From positions 1 through 22,553 of the forward strand of contig NZ_JARFPL010000036.1 of the NCBI RefSeq assembly GCF_029167205.1: a DNA stretch of 22,553 nt. The letters run 5' to 3'. A program made the translations under genes and the position numbers. Shown piece by piece: positions 7,442 to 14,200 of the stretch (its first letter is position 1; each line of letters starts with the position of its first letter). Source of the DNA: Methanocrinis alkalitolerans. GTDB lineage: Archaea > Halobacteriota > Methanosarcinia > Methanotrichales > Methanotrichaceae. The notes beneath the pieces were generated by a model. It had not been told where the DNA came from, searched no databases, and saw nothing but the letters and a program-made list of their open reading frames with translations.

Positions 7442-8092
7442 TCAAAGAGGCCGGTCCTTCTTCCCCGGCATCGTCCTGTAGATCCTGGCGTCGGGGTGGA
7501 TCTTCCCCTCGATCCTCAGCCTCTGAACCTGGGAGCCGACGGTCTCCATCCTCTCGGCGAACTGGCCGGCGACGAGCTTCTCGAGCCTCCTTCTATCCGG
7601 CTCCTTCCCTCCCCCCATGCCCGGGCAGGTGGGGTTGTACCCTATCTCGAGGACGATCCCCCCCGAGGGCCCCGACCTCTCGACGACGACGAAGGGGAAG
7701 AGGCGACAGGCCGTCGGCCTGACGGAGTAGATGGAGCACCCCTTCCCGTCCCGAAAGAAGACGCAAGCTCCGTCCGACTCCCTCGACTTCATGACGGGAA
7801 GGTCGAGGATAACCCTCTTTCCGCCCTCATCGACCCTGACGGACCCTTTCTTGTCGCCGTAGAGGGTGTCTACGAACTCCCCGGCCTCTAAACCCGTCCT
7901 CCTGCTGATCTTATCGATATCCTTCTCGGTGAGGTAGATCAGGTTGCTCTTATCCAGAAACTCCGCCATCCTCTCGGGAGGGATGAGGTCGTCGAACTCC
8001 TGGGGTCGGCGGTGATGGCAGCAGGTCCCGCATCTCAGGCACCGAAAACGGCCGCTTCCAAAGGCTGCCCTGATCTCCACTCTAACCGGCAT
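7442..8092 (-). CDS. YkgJ-family cysteine-cluster protein
   Basis: A 216-residue protein with the hallmark CxxCxxCC motif near its N-terminus (C18, C21, C24, C25 in RCLRCGTCC). Further conserved cysteines follow: C110 and C119 (GACVFF, then GKGCSIYSVRPTACRLFPF), C129 and C156 (NPTCPGMG). This is the arrangement of the YkgJ family (UPF0153), thought to bind zinc or an Fe-S cluster; no general biochemical function is established. There are no membrane segments. It lies 41 nt downstream of mtrH on the same strand, but a T-rich tract (8106-8125) lies between them, so it may be separately transcribed or reached by readthrough. Start ATG 8092 has GAGG about 8 nt upstream. Linkage to methyl transfer would be inference from position only. 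Confidence 0.88.
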   Translation of the reverse strand: MPVRVEIRAAFGSGRFRCLRCGTCCHHRRPQEFDDLIPPERMAEFLDKSNLIYLTEKDIDKISRRTGLEAGEFVDTLYGDKKGSVRVDEGGKRVILDLPVMKSRESDGACVFFRDGKGCSIYSVRPTACRLFPFVVVERSGPSGGIVLEIGYNPTCPGMGGGKEPDRRRLEKLVAGQFAERMETVGSQVQRLRIEGKIHPDARIYRTMPGKKDRPL

Positions 8093-8105
8093 GCGGATCG
8101 CCTCG

Positions 8106-8125
8106 AAATAAAAAAGAAAAAAAGA
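8106..8125 (-). terminator. T-rich terminator after mtrH
   Basis: On the minus strand the first 30 nt after the mtrH stop contain T runs of 7 and 6 separated by single other bases (read as the plus-strand A-runs at 8106-8125). Archaeal RNA polymerase terminates at such T-tracts without needing a hairpin. It marks the likely main end of the mtr transcript before the YkgJ gene. Confidence 0.55.
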
Positions 8126-8133
8126 GGGGGTGC

Positions 8134-9069
8134 TCAGAGGAGCTTGTTGATCGGGTGGTTCGGGTCCAGGACTTCCAGGCCGAGCTCTTTTGCGCTCTCA
8201 GCGCACATGATGTCGACCATGGCCGCCGCGGGGAAGACCATCGTGGCGTTCTCGATGGGGCCGTATAGGTAATAGTCGGCTCCCATGATCCCGGCCACGA
8301 GGTTTGATCCGATGTCCACCGGAGCAAAGGCTGCCTTGTTCACCTTCTTGTACTTCTTCATCCAGTCCCAGGCGGAGGCGCCGTTGTGGTAGCCCGCGCC
8401 GACGGGAAGGCCCAGGATCGCCTTGACGGCTATCCCAGCCCTGATGGTGGCGCCGGAGCCGTTGCCCAGGGGCATGGCGGCGACGTCGATGAGGGGCCTT
8501 GTGATCCCGGCCTCTGCTGCGTAGTCGAGCATCCCCTTCTCCGCGCCTCCTGCGGCCTTAGTCAGGACGTCCATCTTCCCCTGGGTGGTGGCGTCGATGG
8601 CGTTGAAGGCGAGGACGATGGCGGCGTCGAGGTCGCTCTCCTTGACCGCCTGGAACTCCTCGGCGGTGATGGAGGCGTTGATGGAGTTGTGGATCGCCCT
8701 GTCAGCGACGCCGATCTCGGTGGCATATTTGACGCCGAAACCCCGCACGCTGGGGGCGCTGGAGTCCACCAGGAAGGGAGCGTCGGATATGTCGACGAAC
8801 CAGTCCAGGTACTTGGCCATAGCCTCATCCGTCTCGGCGACGATCTGGTTGAAACAGGGGTTTCCTGTGGTGTCGCTCATCTCTTCCTGGTCTTTCCACA
8901 GCTTCTCCGCGGCAGCGACGTCAAAGAGCCCCTTGTCCTCGTCGGTCACAATCTTGTGCCGGGAATAGAACATCGTTCCTATACAGACGGTCGGGTACTC
9001 TCCGGGCTGACCTCCCACCTTGATCTTGCCGAACTCGAATACCTCTTGCTTCTTGTCAAATTTGAACAT
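8134..9069 (-). CDS. mtrH: Tetrahydromethanopterin S-methyltransferase subunit H
   Basis: A 311-residue soluble subunit, full length for the family. MtrH is the methyltransferase that moves the methyl group from methyl-tetrahydro(sarcina/methano)pterin to the Co(I) corrinoid held by MtrA. The sequence starts with the conserved MFKFDKKQEVFEFGKIKVGG. It has the TIM-barrel pterin-methyltransferase pattern with PFLVDSSAPSVRG, RAIHNSINASI, DAAIVLAFN and GYHNGASAWDW. There are no membrane segments; it docks on the cytoplasmic side of the complex. It is the last gene of the operon. Its ATG lies 1 nt after the mtrG stop (TGACATG), and the GAGGG inside the mtrG end can serve as ribosome-binding site. 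Confidence 0.97.
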   Translation of the reverse strand: MFKFDKKQEVFEFGKIKVGGQPGEYPTVCIGTMFYSRHKIVTDEDKGLFDVAAAEKLWKDQEEMSDTTGNPCFNQIVAETDEAMAKYLDWFVDISDAPFLVDSSAPSVRGFGVKYATEIGVADRAIHNSINASITAEEFQAVKESDLDAAIVLAFNAIDATTQGKMDVLTKAAGGAEKGMLDYAAEAGITRPLIDVAAMPLGNGSGATIRAGIAVKAILGLPVGAGYHNGASAWDWMKKYKKVNKAAFAPVDIGSNLVAGIMGADYYLYGPIENATMVFPAAAMVDIMCAESAKELGLEVLDPNHPINKLL

Positions 9070-9070
9070 G

Positions 9071-9304
9071 TCAAACCCTCAGACCAAACGCCAGCAAATA
9101 GTATGCCAGCACTATGATTATTCCCCCACAGGCTCCGTAGAGGATGCCGATATCTCTGCCGATCTTCTTGCCCTGCCTCTGGGCCATCTCCGCGCTAACG
9201 AACTCGATCTTCTGATCGATCTTTGCCAGCTTCTCTAGGACCTGGGTGTACTGGTCCTGGTCCACTACGACGCTGGGCACTACATCTCGATTATCTTGAG
9301 CCAT
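9071..9304 (-). CDS. mtrG: Tetrahydromethanopterin S-methyltransferase subunit G
   Basis: A 77-residue small subunit: a hydrophilic, helix-forming N-terminal part (residues about 15-50, with YTQVLEKLAKIDQKIEF), then one membrane helix (about 52-73, IGILYGACGGIIIVLAYYLLAF). This is the standard MtrG layout. MtrG is one of the single-span subunits that hold the membrane core and the cytoplasmic parts together; a direct catalytic role is not established. The GAGGTGAT ribosome-binding site (9311-9318) overlaps the mtrF stop, 6 nt before ATG 9304. Confidence 0.95.
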   Translation of the reverse strand: MAQDNRDVVPSVVVDQDQYTQVLEKLAKIDQKIEFVSAEMAQRQGKKIGRDIGILYGACGGIIIVLAYYLLAFGLRV

Positions 9305-9316
9305 GATCGTATCACC

Positions 9317-9607
9317 TCAGGTCATGATGAAGATCGGCAAGAGGACCATCAGAAGCGCGAAGAAGAAGCCGATAAACGCCCCTATGGGCAATGCGGCGTT
9401 CACGCTCGAGCTGAGCTTTTGATCTCTTGCTATGAGCTGGCCTCTGTAGGTCACGCTCTCGGTGATCTCGTGAAAAGGTCCCATGAAGGGCATCAAGACG
9501 GTAGGGAGGCCCTTGCCGTAGGGTATATCGGCAGTTATCGGCTTCACCACTTCGACCTCTGGGGCCGCTTCTTGGACCTCTTCGGTCTTAATCTCCTCAT
9601 CTGCCAT
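9317..9607 (-). CDS. mtrF: Tetrahydromethanopterin S-methyltransferase subunit F
   Basis: A 96-residue subunit. The core (about 30-96) is the MtrF signature: DIPYGKGLPTVLMPFMGPFHEITESVTYRGQLIARDQKLSS, then one C-terminal membrane helix (about 73-95). The first roughly 24 residues are an acidic extension rich in Glu (MADEEIKTEEVQEAAPEVEV) that I would not expect in the shortest family members. The start is well fixed: GGAGGT at 9615-9620, 7 nt upstream, lies within the last Gly-Gly codons of mtrA. It is adjacent to mtrA (1 nt gap) and 12 nt from mtrG. Confidence 0.95.
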   Translation of the reverse strand: MADEEIKTEEVQEAAPEVEVVKPITADIPYGKGLPTVLMPFMGPFHEITESVTYRGQLIARDQKLSSSVNAALPIGAFIGFFFALLMVLLPIFIMT

Positions 9608-9608
9608 C

Positions 9609-10337
9609 TCACATACCTCCCATCCACATAATCATCCCGAAGAGGACGAGAACGATGGTTATCCCCATCACAACCCCCTCGATCTTTCCGGCGTAGACTC
9701 CTGCAGCGTACTTGTTCTCTAGGCCCATGTTGGTGACATTGGCCTCTATCTGCTTCATCCTCGCCCGGATGTTGACGACCTCTGCCGCCATGGGGCGCAG
9801 CCCGTGGGCAGTCTCGGCCTCCTCACCTTCGGAGATCTCTATCGCCATCGGCTCCACGTCGAGGGCCCCCGGATCTTTGGAGACGCACTCTTTTATCTTG
9901 GAGACGATGGTGCCGACATCCTCGGTGTCGATTATATTGACGGTCGTGATCTGCTCTTTGAACCTCTCGATCGATTCTGGGGTCAGGTTCTGGATGAAGG
10001 GGATGGCGCCCGTGGCACCGACGATCCTTCCCTCCTGGTTGATCCCATTCTCCGCGAAGGCCTCTATTGCCTGTCCCGTTATGTGGCCCTTAACCTCCAT
10101 CCCCGTGATTACCAAAAACCTGATGTTGGGGTTGGAGACGATGTTCGCCACCATCTTCTCGATCCCGATATTCTCGGTCTTGCACGGTCCCGCCAGGGCC
10201 GCGCCAGCATCGAGGAAGGGGGCGTTGTTCATGTGAGAGCCGCAGGTTACGACGGCGACGGGGCCCTCGGGGTTTCCGACCTCATACTCGCCGGTCATCC
10301 AGGGCCAGGGATCGGTCGGTTTCACTTTGTTGGCCAT
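9609..10337 (-). CDS. mtrA: Tetrahydromethanopterin S-methyltransferase subunit A (corrinoid protein)
   Basis: A 242-residue subunit that carries the 5-hydroxybenzimidazolyl-type cobamide prosthetic group. It accepts the methyl group from MtrH at Co(I) and hands it to coenzyme M; methylation and demethylation drive Na+ export. The corrinoid domain spans about 1-170. Its cobalt-ligand histidine is H85 in GMEVKGHITGQAIE, matching the His at about position 84 in characterised MtrA. GCK-type GPCKTENIGIEK and VTCGSHMNNAP are also typical. A linker follows, then one C-terminal membrane helix (about 218-240) ending in WMGGM. ATG 10337 directly follows the mtrB stop, with GGAGGT 9 nt upstream inside mtrB. 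Confidence 0.98.
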   Translation of the reverse strand: MANKVKPTDPWPWMTGEYEVGNPEGPVAVVTCGSHMNNAPFLDAGAALAGPCKTENIGIEKMVANIVSNPNIRFLVITGMEVKGHITGQAIEAFAENGINQEGRIVGATGAIPFIQNLTPESIERFKEQITTVNIIDTEDVGTIVSKIKECVSKDPGALDVEPMAIEISEGEEAETAHGLRPMAAEVVNIRARMKQIEANVTNMGLENKYAAGVYAGKIEGVVMGITIVLVLFGMIMWMGGM

Positions 10338-10649
10338 TTAGAAAGCACCTCCATGGGAGAAAACGTACACAAAGGCGACGATCAGGCCGACTATGAACCC
10401 GTACCATATGTTGGTGTAAACGCCCGCCATGAAGCTTGCGCCCTCTCTTCCCTTGTAAGTGTTGAGGAGGGGCGCATCCGGAGCGAGGGAGTTCACCAGA
10501 TCGTCGGCGACCTTGTCGAGGAGTTCGATCTGCTCCATTATCGGGTCCAGAGCGAACTGAACGACGTCATCTCTCTCCTCTGCGATCATCCCTTCGAGCG
10601 GATCGAAGACCAGATGCAGATCTGTTGGGCCTGCTCTGACTATTCCCAT
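10338..10649 (-). CDS. mtrB: Tetrahydromethanopterin S-methyltransferase subunit B
   Basis: A 103-residue subunit: a mostly polar N-terminal part (VRAGPTDLHLVFDPLEGMIAEERDD, then amphipathic helices) and one C-terminal membrane helix (about 77-98, YTNIWYGFIVGLIVAFVYVF) ending in SHGGAF. This matches MtrB, an accessory single-span subunit of the Mtr complex. ATG 10649 follows the mtrC stop with no gap (TAGATG), and its GGAGGT (10656-10661) lies 6 nt upstream in the last codons of mtrC. Its own last Gly-Gly codons supply the ribosome-binding site of mtrA. Confidence 0.96.
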   Translation of the reverse strand: MGIVRAGPTDLHLVFDPLEGMIAEERDDVVQFALDPIMEQIELLDKVADDLVNSLAPDAPLLNTYKGREGASFMAGVYTNIWYGFIVGLIVAFVYVFSHGGAF

Positions 10650-11456
10650 CTACAGACCTCCTTCAGCGAGAAGACCGGTTCCGACGACGCCTGCAGAGTC
10701 CCTCTTGACCAGCTTGAAGTACCAGAGGAAGGCCTTCAGCCAGATGGCCGCTGCTATCAGCATAGTCAGGACAGCTCCTCCGACACCAACGGTGATCAAC
10801 GAGCCGATCCCGGCAGCGAACATCGCGAGACCTCCGGTGGATATGGCGTGGACGAGGGTCCTGTCCTGGGTCTCGTCGGGGCCGAGGTTGGCGTTGAACG
10901 GCTGCAATATGGCGAGAGCACCGGCGATGAAGACTATCGCTATGAATCCGGTGAATACGACGTCGTTGAGCATATCCTGGTAGCCGATCTGCCCGGATAT
11001 GACGACGCTAAGGGCGATTATGACAACAGCTCCTGCGCCGCCGAGGCTCATCAAAACCTCTTCCATGACCGGGATGTTCATCTTGATGATCTTGTTGGCG
11101 AGCATTCCTACAAAATAGCCGAAGCCCATCGCGATGGCGATGCCGATGATCGGTCCTGCAATTCCCGCTACGGCAAGGCCGAACATGGCTGCTACAAGCC
11201 CCATCCCCATCGCCATCATCCCGATGGACGGAACTCCGGTCCCTATGCCGTAAGCACAGACCCTTCTTACGGCGTCGGCGCCCATCACGATAGCGGCGAT
11301 GGCCCCAAGGCCTGCGAGGAACGAGAAGTATCCGGTCCCGGTTATCATATTCAGAACGTGTGCGAGGTAAATTCCAAGAATTCCGCCACCGAGGCCGTAC
11401 ATCGTCAGCTTAGTCTTGTCGATCTTGGACTCTCCTCCGCCTGCTGCAACGCTCAT
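10650..11456 (-). CDS. mtrC: Tetrahydromethanopterin S-methyltransferase subunit C
   Basis: A 268-residue integral membrane subunit with about seven hydrophobic helices, rich in Gly, Ala, Ile and Met; GVPSIGMMAMGMGLVAAMFG and FNANLGPDETQDRTLVHA are MtrC landmarks. With MtrD and MtrE it makes up the multi-span part of the complex linked to Na+ translocation. I start it at ATG 11456, not at the in-frame GTG at 11465. GGAGGT (11464-11469) is 7 nt before the ATG, and the GTG would use bases of that very site and overlap mtrD. The gap to mtrD is 1 nt. Its C-terminus EGGL encodes the mtrB ribosome-binding site. Confidence 0.96.
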   Translation of the reverse strand: MSVAAGGGESKIDKTKLTMYGLGGGILGIYLAHVLNMITGTGYFSFLAGLGAIAAIVMGADAVRRVCAYGIGTGVPSIGMMAMGMGLVAAMFGLAVAGIAGPIIGIAIAMGFGYFVGMLANKIIKMNIPVMEEVLMSLGGAGAVVIIALSVVISGQIGYQDMLNDVVFTGFIAIVFIAGALAILQPFNANLGPDETQDRTLVHAISTGGLAMFAAGIGSLITVGVGGAVLTMLIAAAIWLKAFLWYFKLVKRDSAGVVGTGLLAEGGL

Positions 11457-11457
11457 T

Positions 11458-12150
11458 TCAGGCACCTCCGTGGATCAATACAGCGAATATTCCTATGATG
11501 AGGGTTGCGATGAAACAAGCCTGGATCGCCCGGGGGATCCTCTTGAACTTCGGGTCGTGGAACCCTTCGATCGTCCCCTGGATGTTGTAGGAGGCTATGA
11601 CGGCGTTCACGACGAAGATCCCTATGGCGAAGAAGGCGCTCAATCCCGAGACGCCGTTGATGTTCATAAGGGCGTAGTAGATCAGCGAACCTCCGGCCCC
11701 ACCCAAGAGCCCTCCGATCGTCCCGCTGACGTAGCTGACGGTGGGAACGCCGTGACCTACGGTCCCTGGGGATATGTAAGGGGGCTGCGGGTCTTTGGTT
11801 ATCGGATCGTAATCCACCTTTGCAGCCACGGGCGGAACGCCGATGCCATAGATGTATACCCAGTTTCCGACGATCATCGTGACGTCCATCATGATCATGG
11901 CGCCCACGGCACCGCTCAAGACTATCAAGAGGATGTTGTCCGTGACGCTCATCATCAGGCCGGCGCTTATCAGGCCGGTGAGCCCCGATCCTGTCGCCAG
12001 CTGAACTGTCCCGGTACCGACGCCCGTGGCCTGGGCCATGGCTGCCGGAGCCCCGCCGACGGGAACGAAGTGGACGCCTATGCCTACAAGAAGCCCGCCG
12101 ATAACGATCTGGATTACGTAAATTAACGTGCTTGCGTCAAAGGTGCTCAT
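11458..12150 (-). CDS. mtrD: Tetrahydromethanopterin S-methyltransferase subunit D
   Basis: A 230-residue integral membrane subunit with about six membrane helices. MtrD features include the N-terminal IYVIQIVIGGLLVGIGVHFVPVGGAPAAMA region, a cytoplasmic-type loop with AAKVDYDPITKDPQPPYISPGTVGHGVPT (about 108-137), and a C-terminal helix ending in LIHGGA. It belongs to the Na+-translocating membrane part of Mtr. The start overlaps the mtrE stop by four bases (ATGA, 12147-12150), so the two are translationally coupled; the ribosome-binding site is weak compared with those of mtrC, B, A and F. Confidence 0.96.
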   Translation of the reverse strand: MSTFDASTLIYVIQIVIGGLLVGIGVHFVPVGGAPAAMAQATGVGTGTVQLATGSGLTGLISAGLMMSVTDNILLIVLSGAVGAMIMMDVTMIVGNWVYIYGIGVPPVAAKVDYDPITKDPQPPYISPGTVGHGVPTVSYVSGTIGGLLGGAGGSLIYYALMNINGVSGLSAFFAIGIFVVNAVIASYNIQGTIEGFHDPKFKRIPRAIQACFIATLIIGIFAVLIHGGA

Positions 12151-13058
12151 GCCTTAATGTCCCCCACGTATTCGGGATAGGGCCCGTACCTCTTCTTCGA
12201 CCTGACCTCGAGGATTCTGTTGTAGACGTTGAGCAGAACTACGATAAGTACTCCCGTCGCGATCGCATACCACCCCTGGGTGGCGGGATCGAAGATGGTA
12301 GTCCGCCAGTTGTCCAGGAATACGATAAGGCCAAAAGCCAGGCCAGTGACCGGACCTCCGAACTTGGCGCAGAACCAGGCGTTGTCGATGGAGCTTCTCA
12401 GCCCCGCTTCACCCTTTGTGACGATGTCCCCGGAGTTGGCGGCGTTCAGGCCGGCTCCGAACGGATACTGCTGAAACTCTCTCTCAGCTCCGTAGTGGAC
12501 GTCTCCGGTCGACGAGCCTATGGCTCCGAGGGCGATTCCCCAGGTGAATGCTATGACGGGCAGGGGGAATGGGTGCTGGATCGGAAGCCAGGGGGCTGTC
12601 ATGATGTAGGATATCGCGACAACGCAGAAGGCTGTAATGTACGCATGTGCCATTATGGTAGTGGTGTGACTTCGCAAGACGTCCAGATAGACGTACTGAT
12701 TGAAACGCGCCTGGCTCGTATTCCTCCCCATGTACGAAGTCATGGAAAGGATGCCGTTGAATACAGCGGCTACAAGAGAGCCGACTGCTATTGAGAAAAA
12801 CGCGTTCATACCGTACGCATCGGACATCAAGACGCTGGCTGTAACTGCGGCAAGTGCGGCGTAAAGAGCGTTCGATGGTGGCTCTCCAGATATGGCCTTG
12901 TTGTAAATCCTGTGGGTGTGACCCACCTGAGCTGCCAACTGGACCTGTGAGTTGGGATTGCTCTGAGAACCCACATCGGACTCTAAGTCCTCACTTGCTC
13001 CGGCTATCGTCGCAAGGGCGCCCATCGCGGCTAGGAGCCCCATGCTAACCATGTCCAT
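12147..13058 (-). CDS. mtrE: Tetrahydromethanopterin S-methyltransferase subunit E
   Basis: A 303-residue integral membrane subunit and first gene of the operon. It has an N-terminal membrane helix and a polar loop with NSQVQLAAQVGHTHRIYNKAISGEPPSNALY (about 36-66). Several further helices follow, then GSSTGDVHYGAEREFQQYPFGAG and a C-terminal tail ending in RYGPYPEYVGDIKA; all are standard MtrE features. MtrE contributes to the membrane sector coupling methyl transfer to Na+ export. ATG 13058 has GGAGG (13066-13070) 7 nt upstream. The transcript leader before it is highly structured (see the promoter and leader entries). Confidence 0.97.
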   Translation of the reverse strand: MDMVSMGLLAAMGALATIAGASEDLESDVGSQSNPNSQVQLAAQVGHTHRIYNKAISGEPPSNALYAALAAVTASVLMSDAYGMNAFFSIAVGSLVAAVFNGILSMTSYMGRNTSQARFNQYVYLDVLRSHTTTIMAHAYITAFCVVAISYIMTAPWLPIQHPFPLPVIAFTWGIALGAIGSSTGDVHYGAEREFQQYPFGAGLNAANSGDIVTKGEAGLRSSIDNAWFCAKFGGPVTGLAFGLIVFLDNWRTTIFDPATQGWYAIATGVLIVVLLNVYNRILEVRSKKRYGPYPEYVGDIKA

Positions 13059-13082
13059 TTGCTCTCCTCCTTTTTCATTCTT

Positions 13083-13114
13083 GCCAAATCATAGTAATCT
13101 ATGAAAAATTTGGC
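13083..13114 (-). promoter_or_regulatory. Leader hairpin just upstream of the mtrE ribosome-binding site
   Basis: GCCAAAT (13083-13089) pairs with ATTTGGC (13108-13114), and directly inside it CATAG (13090-13094) pairs with CTATG (13099-13103) around the loop TAAT. This is a 12-bp stem broken only by a 4-nt A/U bulge on one side. In the minus-strand RNA it fills half of the predicted leader of about 63 nt and ends 12 nt before GGAGG. It could stabilise the mtr mRNA or control translation of mtrE. No riboswitch class is recognised. Confidence 0.6.
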
Positions 13115-13158
13115 CAGTAACGTACTGACTATCGGTTACTGGACTTATAAAGCTTTCG
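13114..13158 (-). promoter_or_regulatory. mtr operon promoter with inverted-repeat operator
   Basis: On the minus strand CGAAAG (BRE-like, 13153-13158) is followed by TTTATAAG (TATA box, 13144-13151). About 26 nt downstream puts the start of transcription near 13121. From 2 bp after the TATA box to that point lies a perfect 8-bp inverted repeat CCAGTAAC/GTTACTGG (13114-13121 and 13135-13142), with a third half-site TACTG at 13123-13127. This is where archaeal repressors usually bind. Confidence 0.6.
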
Positions 13159-13391
13159 AAATGGTAATGCGGCCGCCATTTTCGTTTTTTATCAGGGGTA
13201 TCGTGGGTCTAACGATCCCAAAAAAGAGGTATCAAAGCTTGAAATATAAAAGACACCTATTTGGCAGATTTTCGGGCAAATACCCCCCGATAAGGCCGGC
13301 GATTACCGGGAAAAACCCATTGGTTTCGGATTTGGCCGGATATCTCCCCCTCCATCCCCCTTGAACCCGGACCAAAACAGGACCTCCAGCC
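13152..13391. other. Rest of the intergenic region between mtrE and carS
   Basis: No gene seen. The region holds an imperfect inverted repeat CGAAATGG/CCATTTTCG (13157-13164 and 13176-13184) immediately upstream of the mtr TATA box, centred on the palindrome GCGGCCGC. A second, more distant TATA-like stretch lies on either strand at about 13240-13250 (minus strand TTTTATATTT). One copy of a 15-bp repeat (13357-13371) lies just past the end of carS. Confidence 0.55.
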
Positions 13392-13937
13392 TCACCAGGG
13401 CTCCTTCTTCGCCTTGATCTTGTACCCTATGACGTTCGTCGCCCTGTGGAGTATCGGCGTTATGATCAGAACTATCAATATGATCTCAGGGGTGAAGTTC
13501 TGGGAGAACCACCGGGGAGCGAGAAGATAGGTCAGGGCCCAGCTCCCCAAGACGAAATCTAGCTGGTCGACGAGGAAGAGGGAGGCACCGCGCTCCATCC
13601 CCATCCTCCGCTTGAAGAAGCTGGCTATGACATCTCCTGCCATCGCCCCCAGGGAGAGGCCCATGAGGACCATAAGAAGTTCATCTCCGGACCCGAACTG
13701 AGGCAGGCCCCGGTCCGGCCAGGTGGATGCGACGGCGGAGAGGAGCAGCCCAGCCCCCATCCCTCCGAGGGCGCCGGCGATAGTTCCCCGGAAGGTCTTG
13801 CCGTCCCCGAGGATCCGGCGCCCATCCCGGAAGGTCTTGCCGAAATCCAGCGGCTTTCCTCCGCCGAAGAGGACAGCCAAGTTGTTGGGCAGGTAGGCGG
13901 GCAGCATCAGCCAGATGGCGATTATCAGCAGGTTCAA
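13392..13937 (-). CDS. carS: CDP-2,3-bis(O-geranylgeranyl)-sn-glycerol synthase (CDP-archaeol synthase)
   Basis: A 181-residue membrane enzyme with four or five membrane helices. It transfers a CMP group from CTP to the unsaturated archaeal ether lipid core, giving the activated precursor for polar head groups. Family motifs are clear. The N-terminal PAYLPNNLAVLFGGGKPLDFGK and DGRRILGDGKTFRG (about 35-55) are followed by GDVIASFFKRRMGMERGASL and LVDQLDFVLG in the second half. The start is TTG at 13937 with AGGAG 3-4 nt upstream; the short spacing leaves some doubt, but the N-terminal helix needs these residues. It is on its own, and is functionally related to the mevalonate genes on the other side of the tRNA. 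Confidence 0.93.
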   Translation of the reverse strand: MNLLIIAIWLMLPAYLPNNLAVLFGGGKPLDFGKTFRDGRRILGDGKTFRGTIAGALGGMGAGLLLSAVASTWPDRGLPQFGSGDELLMVLMGLSLGAMAGDVIASFFKRRMGMERGASLFLVDQLDFVLGSWALTYLLAPRWFSQNFTPEIILIVLIITPILHRATNVIGYKIKAKKEPW

Positions 13938-14168
13938 TATCTCCTATCCCTCCGGAAAAATCCTAGCCGCAAAAGTTTCAAGACGCCTTCGGTATATCAA
14001 GGTATCTGACCGCCGTCGGTCGGCTTCGCGGAGGACCCGGCTCTTTCCAGATATCGATCTATAGAAGGTTATCGTCATCCTCCGACCCCTTGAACCCGGA
14101 AGCTTCCGGAGAGATCTGCCATCTGCAGGGGGGTCGCTCCGCTTTCCTGCGGCTTGCCGGATCGAAAA

Positions 14169-14178
14169 CGTTAAGTTC
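14169..14178 (+). promoter_or_regulatory. Candidate promoter of tRNA-Gly
   Basis: CGAAAACG (BRE-like, 14163-14170) followed by TTAAGTTC lies about 25-30 nt before the mature tRNA 5' end, the usual position for an archaeal tRNA promoter. The TATA element is a poor match. Confidence 0.35.
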
Positions 14179-14200
14179 AACAAGGCGGTGGTGGGTGTGA

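Noticed and set aside
11457..11465. GTG start for mtrC at 11465
   Set aside because: The GTG uses bases of the GGAGGT site and overlaps mtrD; ATG 11456 has ideal spacing.
9804..11498. Long plus-strand open frame of 564 codons opposite mtrA-mtrD
   Set aside because: It is antisense to four certain mtr genes, with a composition produced by the complementary codon bias of GC-rich genes and no recognisable domain.
13357..13371. tRNA T-arm remnant or integration site suggested by the GAACCCGG motif
   Set aside because: The complementary strand resembles a T-loop, but the matching 3' stem half is absent and there is no integrase or other element nearby.
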